Shown piece after piece: positions 46,812 through 57,849 of a stretch of DNA of 64,000 bases (the stretch's first letter is position 1; each line of letters begins with the position of its first letter). Source of the stretch: Polytrichum commune (taxonomy: Eukaryota > Streptophyta > Polytrichopsida > Polytrichales > Polytrichaceae); the NCBI GenBank assembly GCA_950295325.1, contig OX485804.1:48362001-48426000 (forward strand). Direction: 5' to 3'. The notes under the pieces are model-generated. The model worked only from the letters and a program-made list of their open reading frames with translations. It ran no database searches and was not told the DNA's origin. Both the position numbers and the translations under genes were made by a program.

Positions 46812-47465
46812 ACTTGCCCTATCATTTCTGTAACAACCCATCGCTTCGAGCTTCAATCCAATCAGAAGAAAGCGGTGTAAAGGTAGGCATACCCAAACTC
46901 AACATTGAACCAAAAACCAACACTATGTACCACAATCATATACTTAGGGACTCCAAATGTGATAATTAAACATAGTAGAATTTTTCTTGAAGTTCCTCAA
47001 AGAGAAATCAAATTGACAAATAGAGAGGTTGCGACCTTTTTATTCTTATGTCTATTTGCAACCTTATTGTTTTCAAACACAAGAACCTGACTAAGGGGTG
47101 GCCCCTTCCTCAATTTGGTTTTATGAATTTACTTTGATTCTTTCAAAAAATAAAAATAAAAATAAAATGAATGAGACTCTTCAACCCGGTTCTTCATTGG
47201 CTTGATGGCTGTGGTGATTTTTCTTGTTTCCAAATCGTTTCTTCACCGTTAACCAACATCTGGTTGTGGTCTTGCATTTAATTGCATGGCTAAACCTAGT
47301 TGGCACTAAAGCCTGTAATATGAAGATGAACATTCCATTTCCTCTCTAAATCTAGGGATTGCCCATTATAGTCCGGACTTTGGGTCCATTTTCTTCACTG
47401 ATATCTCTAGTGTTTGTTCGTTTTAGGTTATGTGTTGGGTTTGGATATATGAATCTCAAGTTAGC
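46812..47465. other. No gene recognised
   Basis: Contains an AAAAT-rich run near 47147-47167. Confidence 0.5.
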
Positions 47466-47468
47466 TTA

Positions 47469-47971
47469 GGCCTACTTCAAACACGAGACTGAGAGCCCGT
47501 GACCATTACACTTCAAGCACTCTCGTTGGTGGAAAAGGGCGGAGCCGGTCCAAGTTCGCTTCACACTACGCTCGAGGGACCAACGGAGTACGTGACTGCA
47601 AGATGGATGTAAAGTCTACATGGATTCCTACATGGCATCGAATGGATCACGTTTCATGGTCACTTGGACTATTTTCAAAAACCACCTCTTGGAGGTAGGC
47701 CTAACACAAAACCACCGGGAGACCGTGGCACTCCGAACGCTCACAACCGTTGATTTATTCTATTTTATCATATGTGAGGACCCGCATGAATAGAAATTCA
47801 TTGAAATAGCATTTGGTTGAGGACTGAGGCACATATGACTTCACACTACACTTGAGGATCCGTGACCACACTGCATGAGTATGGAGGTGTGTTGGGACGG
47901 CCTTTGGACACTTTCGTATGGGCTCTCACAATTTCATGGTCACAGCACTTGGCTCGTGTGTGAAGTGGCCC
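47469..47971 (+). mobile_element. MITE family A, copy 3
   Basis: Left end GGCCTACTTCAAACACGAG and right end CTCGTGTGTGAAGTGGCCC are inverted repeats. The interior is collinear with 60603-61101, with blocks TTACACTTCAAGCACTCTC, GTAGGCCTAACACAAAACC and CATGAATAGAAATTCATTG. TTA precedes it, TGG follows, so one copy of the target has mutated. Confidence 0.8.
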
Positions 47972-48650
47972 TGGAGAGGGGTCCAGGGCAGCAGGTGGGT
48001 TGGTGTGATGAGGCTCCCCCGAGACTGCCGTGTTTTGCCATATTGCCCCACATGGCTTGGCCTGACAAAGGCTTCACCAGCCCCCATTCTCTTGGCAACC
48101 CCCCCCCCCCCCCCTCTCCTTCTGTCCACAGTACTAGTAGTAGTAGTAGGGTTGTTGTTGTTGTTGTTGGTGGTGGTGATGTTAATTTTTATTTTTAAAG
48201 AATTTCTTTTACAATAGGTCAAAAAGCCAGCGCCAAGAATGAATTAAGTATCAAGAAGATATATCCACTGGGTCGCGTCACCGAGGCGATGTGAACGTCT
48301 CCCGTGTGGTCGGGGGCTAGGAAGATCTCGGCCGTCGGTTGTGATCCGACAGATCCAAAGGCTCCTATGCTGCCCCAACTTCTGGCTACTCTCCCCCTCG
48401 GGTAGAGCTTGAAAAGCTTCATGTTGGATGAGATCTCCATCTCCATCCACTCATGAATCTTGGATGAAAGTTTGCAAGCTAAGCCCTTCATTAAAAGGAC
48501 TTGTGGAGGAGGTGATGCCAACATGGGGTTCGAATTCCTACCTCTTCGTTCGGAAAGGTAGAACCAAGGGTACTAGCCATCAACTCCAAGCCCCCTTTTG
48601 ATGACCAACCTTGAAATGGCATGAAATTTAATTGGTTGTATGAGAGCATT
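47972..48650. other. Simple-repeat cluster, no gene
   Basis: C run of about 14-15 at 48099-48113, then GTA and GTT triplet repeats to about 48180. Further on, sequence of higher GC holds GGGGTTCGAATTCCTAC near 48517, which resembles a polymerase III B box but lacks a partner A box. The 99-107 codon frames translate the repeats. Confidence 0.5.
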
Positions 48651-48726
48651 TGTGTGGGATTTGAAGGTTCCCTATGTTCCCAATGGAGTTCATTGGGAAC
48701 TTAGGGAACCTTCAAAATCCCACACA
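48651..48726. repeat. Long hairpin, 35-bp arms
   Basis: TGTGTGGGATTTGAAGG with CCCTATGTTCCCAATG (48651-48685), loop GAGTT, and a right arm (48691-48726) complementary except for one bulged base and one mismatch. ATT on either side could be a 3-bp target duplication. Confidence 0.8.
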
Positions 48727-49063
48727 ATTGGGATGAACAATTAACCCCTTCATCTTGCAAACATTGATTTTTCATTTGCCAAAACTTCATCTCTCAAATG
48801 TTTTTTTATTTGGACTGCCCGAGCAGTTTTGTAGATTGTAGGATGGGACTATGTGAATGGATGGTGTGGATGTGGTTTGCCTACGACCACACACCCTGCA
48901 TTCGCAACGCCTGAGTGACATGGCCCACTGGGAGGGGAGGCAAAGCCCTTCAAGCATGCCAGACTGCCATGTAAAAGAAAAAACCAAGTGCAACCACCAA
49001 AGACAATTTTCCAAAACCACCACCGAGGACAACCCTTAGAGGGTCTCCAAATCACCATGAAAC
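48727..49063. other. No gene recognised
   Basis: Minus-strand frames here may be downstream sequence of the LINE-like relic. Confidence 0.4.
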
Positions 49064-50037
49064 CTACAAACCTAAGGGCATTGTGTCAACTAAGAAATTC
49101 CCTTGCTCCCCATGAGTGGTCAAATGCATGTTAGCAAGCCTTCCTTTGCAATTGGACAAATTTTGATGTACATAAGCATCCTCTCCCACGACATTATCAT
49201 GCAAGTTGATGTGTTCATTCAAAATGTTATACATAACCTTGGTGACATGCCATTGGTTTTGGTTTGCACACCATATCATATCATTTAGTTCAATCCAAGT
49301 GGTCTATAGAATGATGCCACGAAAGATGTGTCAAAACTCAAACAAGTCTTTAAAATTCTTGCAGTTGCCTTTGCCAAAGAGGCCGTGCTTCCAATGTAGC
49401 CTAAATCCCTCAAAGATGTAGACATTGCTTAATGCCATCATCATGAACCGCGATTGTTTCCACACTCTCCTAGCCGAATGCAATCCCCATAATTTGGGCT
49501 TAATGGACTTACAAATATGAGGTAAGCAAAAAAGGCATTGAGTAGAATAATGTTTAGGGAGACCTTGGCACTGCACTTGTTGACTGCAATGGCTTGGTGC
49601 CAAATGGACCAAATATAGTCGGTTTCTTGACCACATCACTTGGGATTCGAAAAGTTCGATTAATGAAAGCCATAATCAAGGACAAGGCCACACCATTCTT
49701 GACTGCAAGGCAAGTGCAAAGGGCTTCCTCCATAAGGAGATTATGGCCAATGTTGGCGGTGTAGTCAAAAGGGGGGGGGGGTCACATCCTTCCAAATCCA
49801 TCTAGAGGGGTCCCACTACAGGGTAGCCACCTTACCATCAAAGAAGGAAATCAAGACTTTCTCTTGACCTTTAATGGTATCAACGACCCCAACTTTATGA
49901 AATAACCCTCCACCTCCTGGGACATGCGTTCTCATTGTAAAACTACATAAAACATCAGTGTTAGTAAGGGTTAGCCCTTGAAAGACACTAGGCTTAACAT
50001 ATGATTTGCATAAACCATTTCCTACAAGCCTCACCAA
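49064..50037 (-). pseudogene. Probable LINE ORF2 C-terminal relic
   Basis: Minus-strand fragments in several frames. 50037-49816 gives LVGNGLCKSYVKPSVFQGLT. About 49820-49650 gives WDPSRWIWKDV and MAFINRTFRIPSDVV. 49639-49331 gives CLFCLPHICKS, SARRVWKQSRF, then HWKHGLFGKGNCKNFKDLFEF. After a stop comes TTWIELNDMIWC. The order of a CX2C, an RRVW, an LFG and a TTW.E.ND is that of the zinc-binding region after reverse transcriptase in plant non-LTR elements. No RT core is readable upstream. The call is tentative. Confidence 0.4.
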
Positions 50038-51264
50038 GTCTTTGAATGTTGTTATTGTGAAACATGATGTAATGAGTTATTCCTTTGTCAAAGAGATAAT
50101 ACGATGCATGGATATGTGACATTGTTGATCAACTAGCTATATCACATTGAAAGGCGCTTTGGTGATTTTTTGAAAGATACAATCTCTAGAATAGATATCA
50201 AATAGAGATTGTATCATGAACTAAATATGTAGGTATATAACTTCAATGCACCTTTTTGTTCATGGCAAGGTCAATATTTTACCTCACATGCACTTAGAGT
50301 TTAAGTGAGTTAGTCTTCTACACATCCTTTCGAAGATTAATAACTTAATAATCATGCCCTTCATACATATGAGACAAAATGGAGTTTGATCATGCCTTTC
50401 CCCCAAAGATGGCCCCTTCCATCACTTTGTAACGTATTTGTAAGCATGGCCCCAAGGGATGAGAAGTGGGTTGGCATTGAACCTCCAAACCCTTTGGTGT
50501 GGGGCATCCAAGAGGCTCTACCTCCCCTCATAGTGGGTGCACTCTTCCTTGGTTCTTATGCATTTTCGCGTTGGCTTTTAGGCCTTCTATCTTAACAAAA
50601 TAACAAATAACAAAAAAAGAACACACACACACACACAAACCTCCAAACCCTATAGTAGTTTATCCTAGGTACTTATTTAAGTGGCTAGTCTCCACTCCTC
50701 ACTTGATAGCATGGCCTTGGCATTTGCAAGATGTCAAGGTTGTATTGATTATTCTCAACAATAAATTGAGTCATGTGTTGATGAAGAAGAAGAAGAAAAA
50801 GAAAAAAGAAAGTACGACCTTCCTACAATGGTATTAGAAAGGGACTCAATCATGATGTGACTTTCTTTCATCACTTTGTAACTTCTAAGATAGACAAACC
50901 TAATTTGGTTATTTCTCTTAATTGGACACTTATATTTGAGTGGTGTGTGGTTAGGTGTGGCTTCAAGAAGGGATAGAAAAAAACCCATATCTAAAATAAA
51001 TTGAATTACATGTTCAAAACATGATAACCATTTTGAGCTCAATAGTCAATATAATCAAGGAGACCTATATGGTCACTGAATGACCGTAAGAATCTTAGTG
51101 GAAACTAACCCTTAGAAACTGTGAAATGTGGAACCCTATATGAACCACCCACGAAAATAAATAACCGAAAACAATCTCAGCTTGGTTGTAATTATAGCAC
51201 TCTATATATTCCCGATGGGGTCCTCATTGGGAATAGGTTGTTTGACTCTAAAGCACTTTTAACC
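50038..51264. other. No gene recognised; dispersed repeat I
   Basis: 50918-51075 (TTGGACACTTATATTTGAGTG, CATGATAACCATTTTGAGC, AATAGTCAATATAATC) matches 61760-61940 and, in part, 28495-28560. (AC)n at 50616-50637 and a GAA-rich tract at 50780-50813. Confidence 0.5.
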
Positions 51265-51487
51265 TACAAGTGCTAATCATGGAAGGTTTTGAAGACCGAT
51301 GGTCTAGAACTCCATCTTGGGTAACATAGAGGAGGAGGTTAGTAGGTGGGCCTGAATTTGAGAAGATGAAAGTAGATAGGTGGGACATATGAACCGTACC
51401 CCACCAAATTCCATCTACAATTGGGCAAGTGTTTTCCTTATTTCCACCAAAATTTGGTCGGCAAGAAACCTACATGGAAACGCACCC
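51265..51487 (+). mobile_element. MITE-like repeat E, copy 2 (left part missing)
   Basis: Shares GAAGACCGATGG-like, GGAGGAGGTTAGTAGGTGG, GAGAAGATGAAAGTAGAT and ATTTGGTCGGCAAG-like blocks with 40780-41012 and ends CCTACATGGAAACGCACCC. No matching left terminal repeat is seen. Confidence 0.6.
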
Positions 51488-52496
51488 TATGCATGCTATA
51501 CTTTAGTTGTCACCTTTTGATTGCAAGACAATTTATGTTGTTTGATGATTAGTGTAGGCCACACTATCTCCGATTTTTTGGGGTTTGCATAGCCTTCGTT
51601 GCGCCTCCATCTCTATGTTGTGTCAAGATTTTTGTTTGTGGTTGCCCTTGGTGTGAAAAACCTTTGTACCCAATGTTTCCATTTGTGGCCCAAGCTCTAT
51701 ATCTCCATACTTTCTTTGTGTTCATTTGGTCACCTCCATAGCTTGTCACCTCCATAGCTAGTTGCCTCCATCAAACATATCCTGCTTGTACGTCCATTGA
51801 TGTGGTTGTTGATTGAGTTATGGTCCTTTAGGGATGCCCCTAACCCTCATCTCGTCCATATTTCCTTCTTTGTTGTTATTTTCTTTTGGAGTTTTTCCTT
51901 CCTTGGCACAATTATGGGTTTCTTTGGGGTTAACCTTGGAGGCATTAACATTCTTGGTATTTACGTTGGAGGCATCAACATTTTTGGCATTATCCTTCTT
52001 CAACATTGTGTTTGAGGAGGCTTTGGTGCCATCCATGTTGGCTATTTAAAACATGAGTTTCATGGCACTTCACTTGTGATTTTCAATCGCCGCACAATGA
52101 GAGATGTCACCCAAACCCTTTCCTCTCCATTTCCTTTCATATTGATCAATTTTGTCATTTTCTGCTATTTGTGTGTGATGTGCATCATAAGTTCATTGGA
52201 CAAACCATCCTTCACAATCTTTGGGTTGTCCTATCCACCCCACCTTGTGGTTGCTAATCCGCAACTTGGTTTGATTTACTATAATCCTACTTCCCTTCTT
52301 CTGACCAACCATGTCCCCCCTCTGGCAATACCCAAAAGGTTTAAGGTCAAAAATTTCTTCAATAGAGATGCCTCATACATTCTCAACTCTAGAACAGACC
52401 CTCCCAACCATCACCGAGGAACCTCATGCTCCAGAGACATTAGCAATGGAATTGGCTAGAAGACATAAGGCCAACAATCATTCACGCCAATTTTAA
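51488..52496. other. No clear gene; frames of 70-127 codons
   Basis: Repeated GGAGGCATTAACATTNTTGG motifs around 51930-51990 generate Asn-Val repeats on the minus strand. The 127-codon plus frame at 52076-52459 has hydrophobic stretches but no known domain. It could be upstream sequence of the transposase relic that follows. Confidence 0.35.
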
Positions 52497-53000
52497 ATGA
52501 CATGGTTGCCCATCTTCACATGGGCAAAGCCAACCGTTGAGGGTGATGACATCACTAAGGTAATTTGCAAAGTGTGTTCAAAGATCATAGGGAACTCCAA
52601 ACTCTTAACAACGAAATTTGATAATATGTTGAAGCACCATGGCAGAAAGACAACCTTGGAAGGCCACGAAGTCTCGGTGGGATAAAAGTACATGGACCCT
52701 AATTATGTTCACTTGAAATGTGAACGTATATCTATTACAATACCAACCGATTCAGTGTATTGCCCAAGTTGTTGAGAATACCGTTTGTGATTGTCGAAAG
52801 AAATATGTCCAATTTGCCACCCTCTTTCACTTTCATTTTAGCCTCAAATGTCATACTATTGAGTTTTTTTCAAGAAAATGGCCTATTTCAATGTAAAATG
52901 CCATTTTTTATACATAACAAACGTAAGTAAGTATGAAAGAATGTTTCGTATTGAAGAAATATGCTCACAACATCACACATTATGAGGTTGTGTGTGTGTG
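52497..53000 (+). pseudogene. hAT-type transposase relic, BED zinc finger end
   Basis: A 62-codon plus frame carries KVICKVCSKIIGNSKLLTTK then FDNMLKHHGRK: two Cys (residues 24 and 27) and His 47/48, as in the BED zinc finger at the start of plant hAT transposases. The frame stops at 52685. Decayed pieces in other frames continue (YVHLKCERIYI, then VENTVCDCRKKYVQFATLFHF). The rest of the transposase is not readable. Related but not overlapping in content with the C-terminal hAT relic at 6.8-7.3 kb. Not functional. Confidence 0.5.
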
Positions 53001-55090
53001 TGTGTAAATTATCTCAAGATGATGTTTTCACTATATCACACATTGCATAAATAGAAATCTATTGTATTATGATGATGTTTGATGATGTTGGAAATTGACA
53101 TCTTGTTCAATTTGTCCATGAATGATTGCATGCTCATCATATATGCAATTGAAAACTCTAAAGATTTGTCCACTGCAAAATTTGATAGCAATTGAGCATA
53201 CAATGGGCTTGACAACTTGTGTTGGGTGGTCATCCACATCATTCCCCTCCATTGGCTCGAATAAAAATTAATTGGCTTTGTTGTTAGCATCTCATCTCTC
53301 AAACAACAACCTTTGCTGCAAATTTGAAAATGAAAAACCATTTCTTTGAAATACTAATTGAAAGATAATAATACAATGTAAGCCAAAGTAATTTGTTATT
53401 GAATGAAGGACAAAACAAGTGAGTGCTAGGATCCACATTATAAAATCCGAATTAAAAAATGTATGGGAGAGACATGCACCTACTTGAACCATACTAAAAG
53501 GGTTGACTCTAGCTCTGGGTATAAGGCTTCTTTGGTCCTCCTAACTTCTTCAAATTATTACATGATTGCATAATCTTCACAAAGTCTTTAAAAACATGAG
53601 AAACTAAATATCTTTTTGAACTCTTTCCCACCTGCTTTTGGTTAAACCTATTATTGACATGTTGTTGTTATCCAACTCAAATTCGACCTATGCAATAAAA
53701 ACAACCTCCTTCTCGGCTCTATTGAAGTTTGTTATCTTTCTCGTCAAAGGTTTCATCCCGCAAGAGTACCATGAGAGTACAATGCAAGAGTATAATGACC
53801 CTAATCATAGAAACCTTTTTGTTACAGAATTTATTCCCCAAAGCTCCCCTCCATATTTCAAAATGCCAATCACATATGAACTTTGAAATGCATATGGATT
53901 CCACCTATTTATGCACATTAAATACCTCTATTATATGACAAATCAAGCCTAAAAAAGTCATATCACGAGTGTCATAATTAACGGAAATGTTGTGTATAGT
54001 TGAGGTGTCGTACAATCGAGTATGGTAATATGGAGGTTAGACTGTGGTTTTAATTTTCTTTGTTGCAAATTTTTTTAATGAAAAAGGAGTGACGAGGTTA
54101 TTGACTTGGCAAAAAAATCCCTTTAGATGTGGGCATGTTTACAACAGTGACCTTGGACCATGATCACAACTTCTAAATTCTCTCATTGGTTAAGAAAATG
54201 ATTGGTGGTATCACTTTGCTTCACACAAGGTGACTGTCAAAAAACGGATGATAAAGTGATATCAAATCCTATAAGTCCAAAAATAGATAATGTTTGGTGG
54301 TCACTTAAATTTTGTAATGAGACAACTCAAACATATTCTCTTTGCAAAAATGAAGTTGATTGTTAAGGGGGAACCTATTTTTAGTAGAAAATCAAACATT
54401 ATGGAAAACCTAATTTTAATGATAATATTCTCCATCAATTGCAAGAGAAGGTTATTAGTTAAAACACTACATCCAAGTCTAACTCCCCTTTACACTATCA
54501 TGCGACCAAGGCTTTTAAAAAGTGCTTAGGGTTTCTCATGGTCATGGCTTTGAGTTGCCAATCATGACCACAAGGAATTTTGCATCAAGATTTTTCCAGG
54601 ACTCTTGGTCATGTGTATAATTTGGCCATGAGTTTCAAGGATCCTTGCAATTTCATTGTCACGGGATTTGGCCATAGGTTTTCGTTTCCCAATACCTGCC
54701 ACTAGGGGTGCAGTTAAAATCTACCCATGTACATTTATTCATGGTTCATACCAAGTAACCTTAATAGATAAAGTCAGGGTCTCTAACCTTGATTTTGGTG
54801 TTACTTCCAATTAAAATAACAAACTCAGGCTTTACACATGAATCAACGTTTTCACCCTCCACAACGGTAGGTGCCGCCACCCAACTGCTGCCTTCCACGT
54901 TGGATACTCCCATCAAGTCAAGCTAAACCCCCCCCCCAATTCCAATACCCCGCATGATGGCCTGTATTTGTAGTGTAAAGTGCTCTCATAAACCTCATAT
55001 TTCTTCAAGAAACTAGAGCCAAAAGCTTTTGGTTTTGTTGGCTTGGCCTTGTGGAAAGAGACCTAGATATGGTCTATGAAATGGGCCTAA
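53001..55090. other. No gene recognised; (GT)n and poly-C
   Basis: (GT)n at 52990-53004 and a C run near 54929. Frames up to 101 codons show no motif. The minus-strand frames at 52493-52693 and 53036-53341 share SNFxVxKSLEF by virtue of a repeated segment. Confidence 0.4.
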
Positions 55091-55484
55091 GGGCCGGTTT
55101 ACACTACGGTGGAGAAGTCCACCGGTCATGAAAAAAAGGGCGTTTCTCAATTGTGAGTGGTCGAAAATGCAACTCTTGACCGGTGGGTGTTTACACTAGG
55201 TGAAGAAAACAATGGTGGTGAACTTTTCTCATGGATGATAAAATGACATGGCCGCCTACATGGCGGCACTTTTTGGAGTTGGGCTTCTCCGAAGGAGGGG
55301 TTTCTTGTCCGGCCTCAAGAGGCTGGACAAGAAACTCCTCCTCCGGAGAAGCCCAACTCAATAAAAATATTTTATTGCCTTTAATTCTTCTCCGGCACAT
55401 CCACCATTTGCCTCATATAACCATGTCTTGGCCAAGCATTCTTGACCGACCGGAGGCCTTCACCACCGTAGTGTAAACCGGCCC
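55091..55484. mobile_element. MITE with GGGCCGGTTTACAC ends and nested hairpin
   Basis: Ends GGGCCGGTTTACACTACGG and CCGTAGTGTAAACCGGCCC are perfect inverted repeats that extend inward imperfectly. The outer bases TAA (left) and TTA (right) extend the symmetry. Ends resemble MITE family C (GGGGCGGTTTACACTA) but the interior is different. The centre holds a separate 84-bp hairpin at 55276-55359. Confidence 0.8.
55276..55359 (+). ncRNA. Nested 40-bp-arm hairpin, possible small-RNA precursor
   Basis: 55276-55315 pairs with 55320-55359 across a 4-base loop (CAAG). As plus-strand RNA it has 37 Watson-Crick pairs, two G-U pairs and one A-C mismatch. The sequence is GC-rich (GAGTTGGGCTTCTCCG arm). 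No evidence of expression is available from sequence alone; fold-back DNA at a MITE centre is the alternative. Confidence 0.4.
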
Positions 55485-55489
55485 TTAGG

Positions 55490-55960
55490 TTGGCAACTGT
55501 GCACCCATAAAGATTGAGAGTAACGCCAAGGAACAAAAGGGGAAGGATCGCCAGGGGAGACGAGAGCTCGGGAACTCGGAGAGCTCAGTAGGAGAGACGA
55601 GCACCGAGAAGAGCAGCGATCGAGGGACCGCGAGAGAAGGGCAACGCGGGAGACAGCCGGAGACGTGGGAGCGGCCGGGTAACGAGGGGAGCCGACGATA
55701 GGAGAGAGAGAACAGGACAGGTGGCAAAGCAGGGAGCACCGAGGGCATTGAAGACCGGATGAGGACCGGCCTCCCGGTTATGTAGCGGCCCGGGAACGCA
55801 AGAGAACGAGGGGAGCGACATCGGGAACGAAGGGAGCGCACGGGAACACACCGAGAAGGCTCGGGAACGAAGGGAGCGCACCGGGAACGTACCGAGAGCC
55901 GGGAGAAGTGAACGACACCGGGAACGCCGTCATCAAGCCGGGAACGGACAAGCAACTAAG
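55490..55960. repeat. GC-rich, purine-skewed degenerate repeat
   Basis: The plus strand is almost entirely G and A with motifs CGGGAACGAAGGGAGCGCA and AGAGAACGAGGGGAGCGACA recurring irregularly. It creates a 156-codon Arg/Ser/Pro-rich minus frame (55485-55955) with internal repeats, which I take to be an artefact. Composition is unlike the flanks. Confidence 0.6.
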
Positions 55961-56330
55961 TAGGGTAGGATAGTTAGTTGCTAGTGAACACCTAAGCAAA
56001 AATAGATGAAAGACATGCCTAAAGGGATGAAAGTCCTTTTTAGATGAACATAAACTATTCCCTTTAAATGAATAGTTGCATTCCGGATGAAGAAGGCCCA
56101 TGGATGATAACCGAACCACGAGGCACATCTAGGATAAGCCAAGAAATCCAATGAATGAACTTCACAAGTACATTTTACATTCGGATATTACAACTGCTGT
56201 AAATAGATCCGGGCAGGCTAAAATTAGACTGTAACCGGATATAGGGCTAAAAATAGCCGAAAATGAACATGTGGCATTAGGGGAAGTTAGACCTAACCGC
56301 CACATCCAATTAAACATAGATGTTGAACAC
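55961..56330. other. Possible promoter or LTR U3 region
   Basis: No frame. Ends in CCAAT (56306-56310) and then TATATAAG (56331-56338) at a spacing normal for a polymerase II promoter. It could be the U3 part of an LTR whose partner is outside the window or lost. Confidence 0.35.
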
Positions 56331-56338
56331 TATATAAG
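56331..56338 (+). promoter_or_regulatory. TATA box candidate
   Basis: TATATAAG, 20 bp after a CCAAT motif, and about 100 bp upstream of the stem array. It matches the plant TATA consensus well; use is not proven. Confidence 0.45.
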
Positions 56339-56432
56339 AGGCCAAACTTAAGGCACCTAATACACTTCATTTGAACACGCAAACTCTACATGAGTGTCGG
56401 AGCCTCTAGCACTCTCTCAAGCTAGTATATTT

Positions 56433-56752
56433 AGCCGAGGTTTTCGTGCCCTAACTCGGAGGGCAATCGAGCTAGCATCGCAATTAGCCGAGGTTTTCGT
56501 GGCCTAACTCGGAGGGCAATCGAGCTAGCATCGCAATTAGCCGAGGCATTCGAGCCCTAACTCGGAGGGCATTGGAATATTAATGTGAGTAGCCGAGGCA
56601 TACTTAAGCCCTAACTCGGAGGGCATTGGAGACAATCATGCACGAAGATAACTAGCCGAGGCAAATGCATACCCTAACTCGGAGGGCATTCTAAAGTGTT
56701 AAAATATTTATCCGAGGTTCTCAAATCCTAACTCGGAGGATATTAGCACATG
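56433..56752 (+). repeat. Six-unit array of short stems (CCGAG...CTCGG)
   Basis: Units start at 56433, 56486, 56539, 56591, 56654 and 56711 (spacing 52-63 bp). Each has AGCCGAGG (TCCGAGG in the last), a variable 8-10 base stretch, CCTAACTCGGAGGGCA (GGATA in the last) and a variable spacer. CCGAG can pair with CTCGG in every unit. The first three units also share CGAGCTAGCATCGCAATT. No reading frame is kept. Confidence 0.8.
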
Positions 56753-57849
56753 TTACTACACTAAGGCAAATTAGTCAAAGCTTCAGATTAAGTTTGCTCC
56801 GGTAACTAAGACCTTTGACGAAGGAGGATTTCGAGCCGAAGGACCCGAAGGGAAATAATTACAGAGAGGAGGAAATCTCATTTGGCGGTACACTCGAGTT
56901 AATCCCCGACCTCAAGCCGGCCAAGCAAGATAAATTATTACAGTAAAAGCACAAGTCACTCATAATTGAGGAAGGTAAGTTGTGGGCTTACCGGCTTACC
57001 ATCACGTCATACCGGGTATGACTAGATACTAAATTATTACGCGGTGCCAAATCCAATTCAAAGGGAATTAGCCTAAGGGGATTTCAAAGCATCTAAGGGG
57101 AACACTTGGGGAAATTTAGGCCATGAGTTTAATACCTCATAAATGAGGGTGATAGTAATCAAACATCTTTAAGTGGAAATCGGTTTACCATATACAATTA
57201 GAATCAACAAGGATTCTAATCCCTCAAATATTCTCAAGTGAATTTGGAATGTTGAAGGACCAAGGATACCATCAGAACAATATAATCAAGGTTAAAGAGG
57301 CAAGATGATTCTCAAGATTTTCATAATGTTAAAGAATATGTTTTGAACTAGAAACTCTTTATGAAGACATTCTCGGAATATTCTTAGAAAGTAATGAAGA
57401 TTAGATGCATTCGAACCATGAAAGATATTGTTTGCAACATTTAGAGTTTCCCTTGAAACACTTAACCTCAACATTAGGATTTCGGGGAACATAATCTCGA
57501 AAACCTAAGGCACTTTCTCCTTGGAGATTTATAAAAAGGGATCTTCAAATACAACATTCCGGAATTGAAGAAATAAGATTATCTTACGAGATCTTTCAAA
57601 CCACGAAAGATGCAAGAGCGAATAGATGATTAAGAACTAGGGAAAGTAGTTTCTTAGAGAGCACTTTAATATTAGATTTCGGGGAACATAAACTTGTAAC
57701 CTCAGGTCAACGATTCCAAGAGGATTTCAAAAGCGATAAATTAAAGATCACAAGAATTAGTCAACAAAGAGTTAACGGACACCTTCACAAGTTTTGGAAA
57801 CTAAGAGAATCTAATTTTGGTGGGAGTAACTTCCATGTAAACCGGTCAG
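56753..57849. other. Unrecognised, possibly transcribed leader
   Basis: Purine-rich plus strand. TTTCGGGGAACATAA occurs at about 57480 and again at about 57678, each with ACCTNAGG-like sequence after it. No frame above 66 codons. It might be the internal leader of an LTR element whose U5 is the stem array, but no primer site, gag or second LTR is seen. Confidence 0.35.

Noticed and set aside
47875-48222. Overlapping frames of 98-107 codons on both strands
   Set aside because: They read through MITE A, the C run and GTA/GTT repeats.
48510-48535. B-box-like GGGGTTCGAATTCC as a tRNA or SINE
   Set aside because: No A box at proper spacing upstream, no cloverleaf, and no second copy in the window.
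52076-52459. 127-codon plus-strand frame with hydrophobic stretches as a membrane protein
   Set aside because: Hydrophobic runs follow AT-rich composition; no signal, domain or homologous feature could be recognised.
54130-54700. Possible MITE with GGCATGTTTACAACAGTG start
   Set aside because: Start resembles MITE C ends, but no matching right end or target duplication could be found.
55485-55955. 156-codon minus-strand frame, Arg/Ser/Pro-rich
   Set aside because: It is the translation of the purine-skewed degenerate repeat; the internal protein repeats follow the DNA repeats and no start context or domain supports a gene.
56433-56752. CRISPR-like array
   Set aside because: Repeats are short and interrupted, spacing is uneven (52-63 bp), spacers are partly repeated between units, and the DNA is that of a plant; no cas genes.
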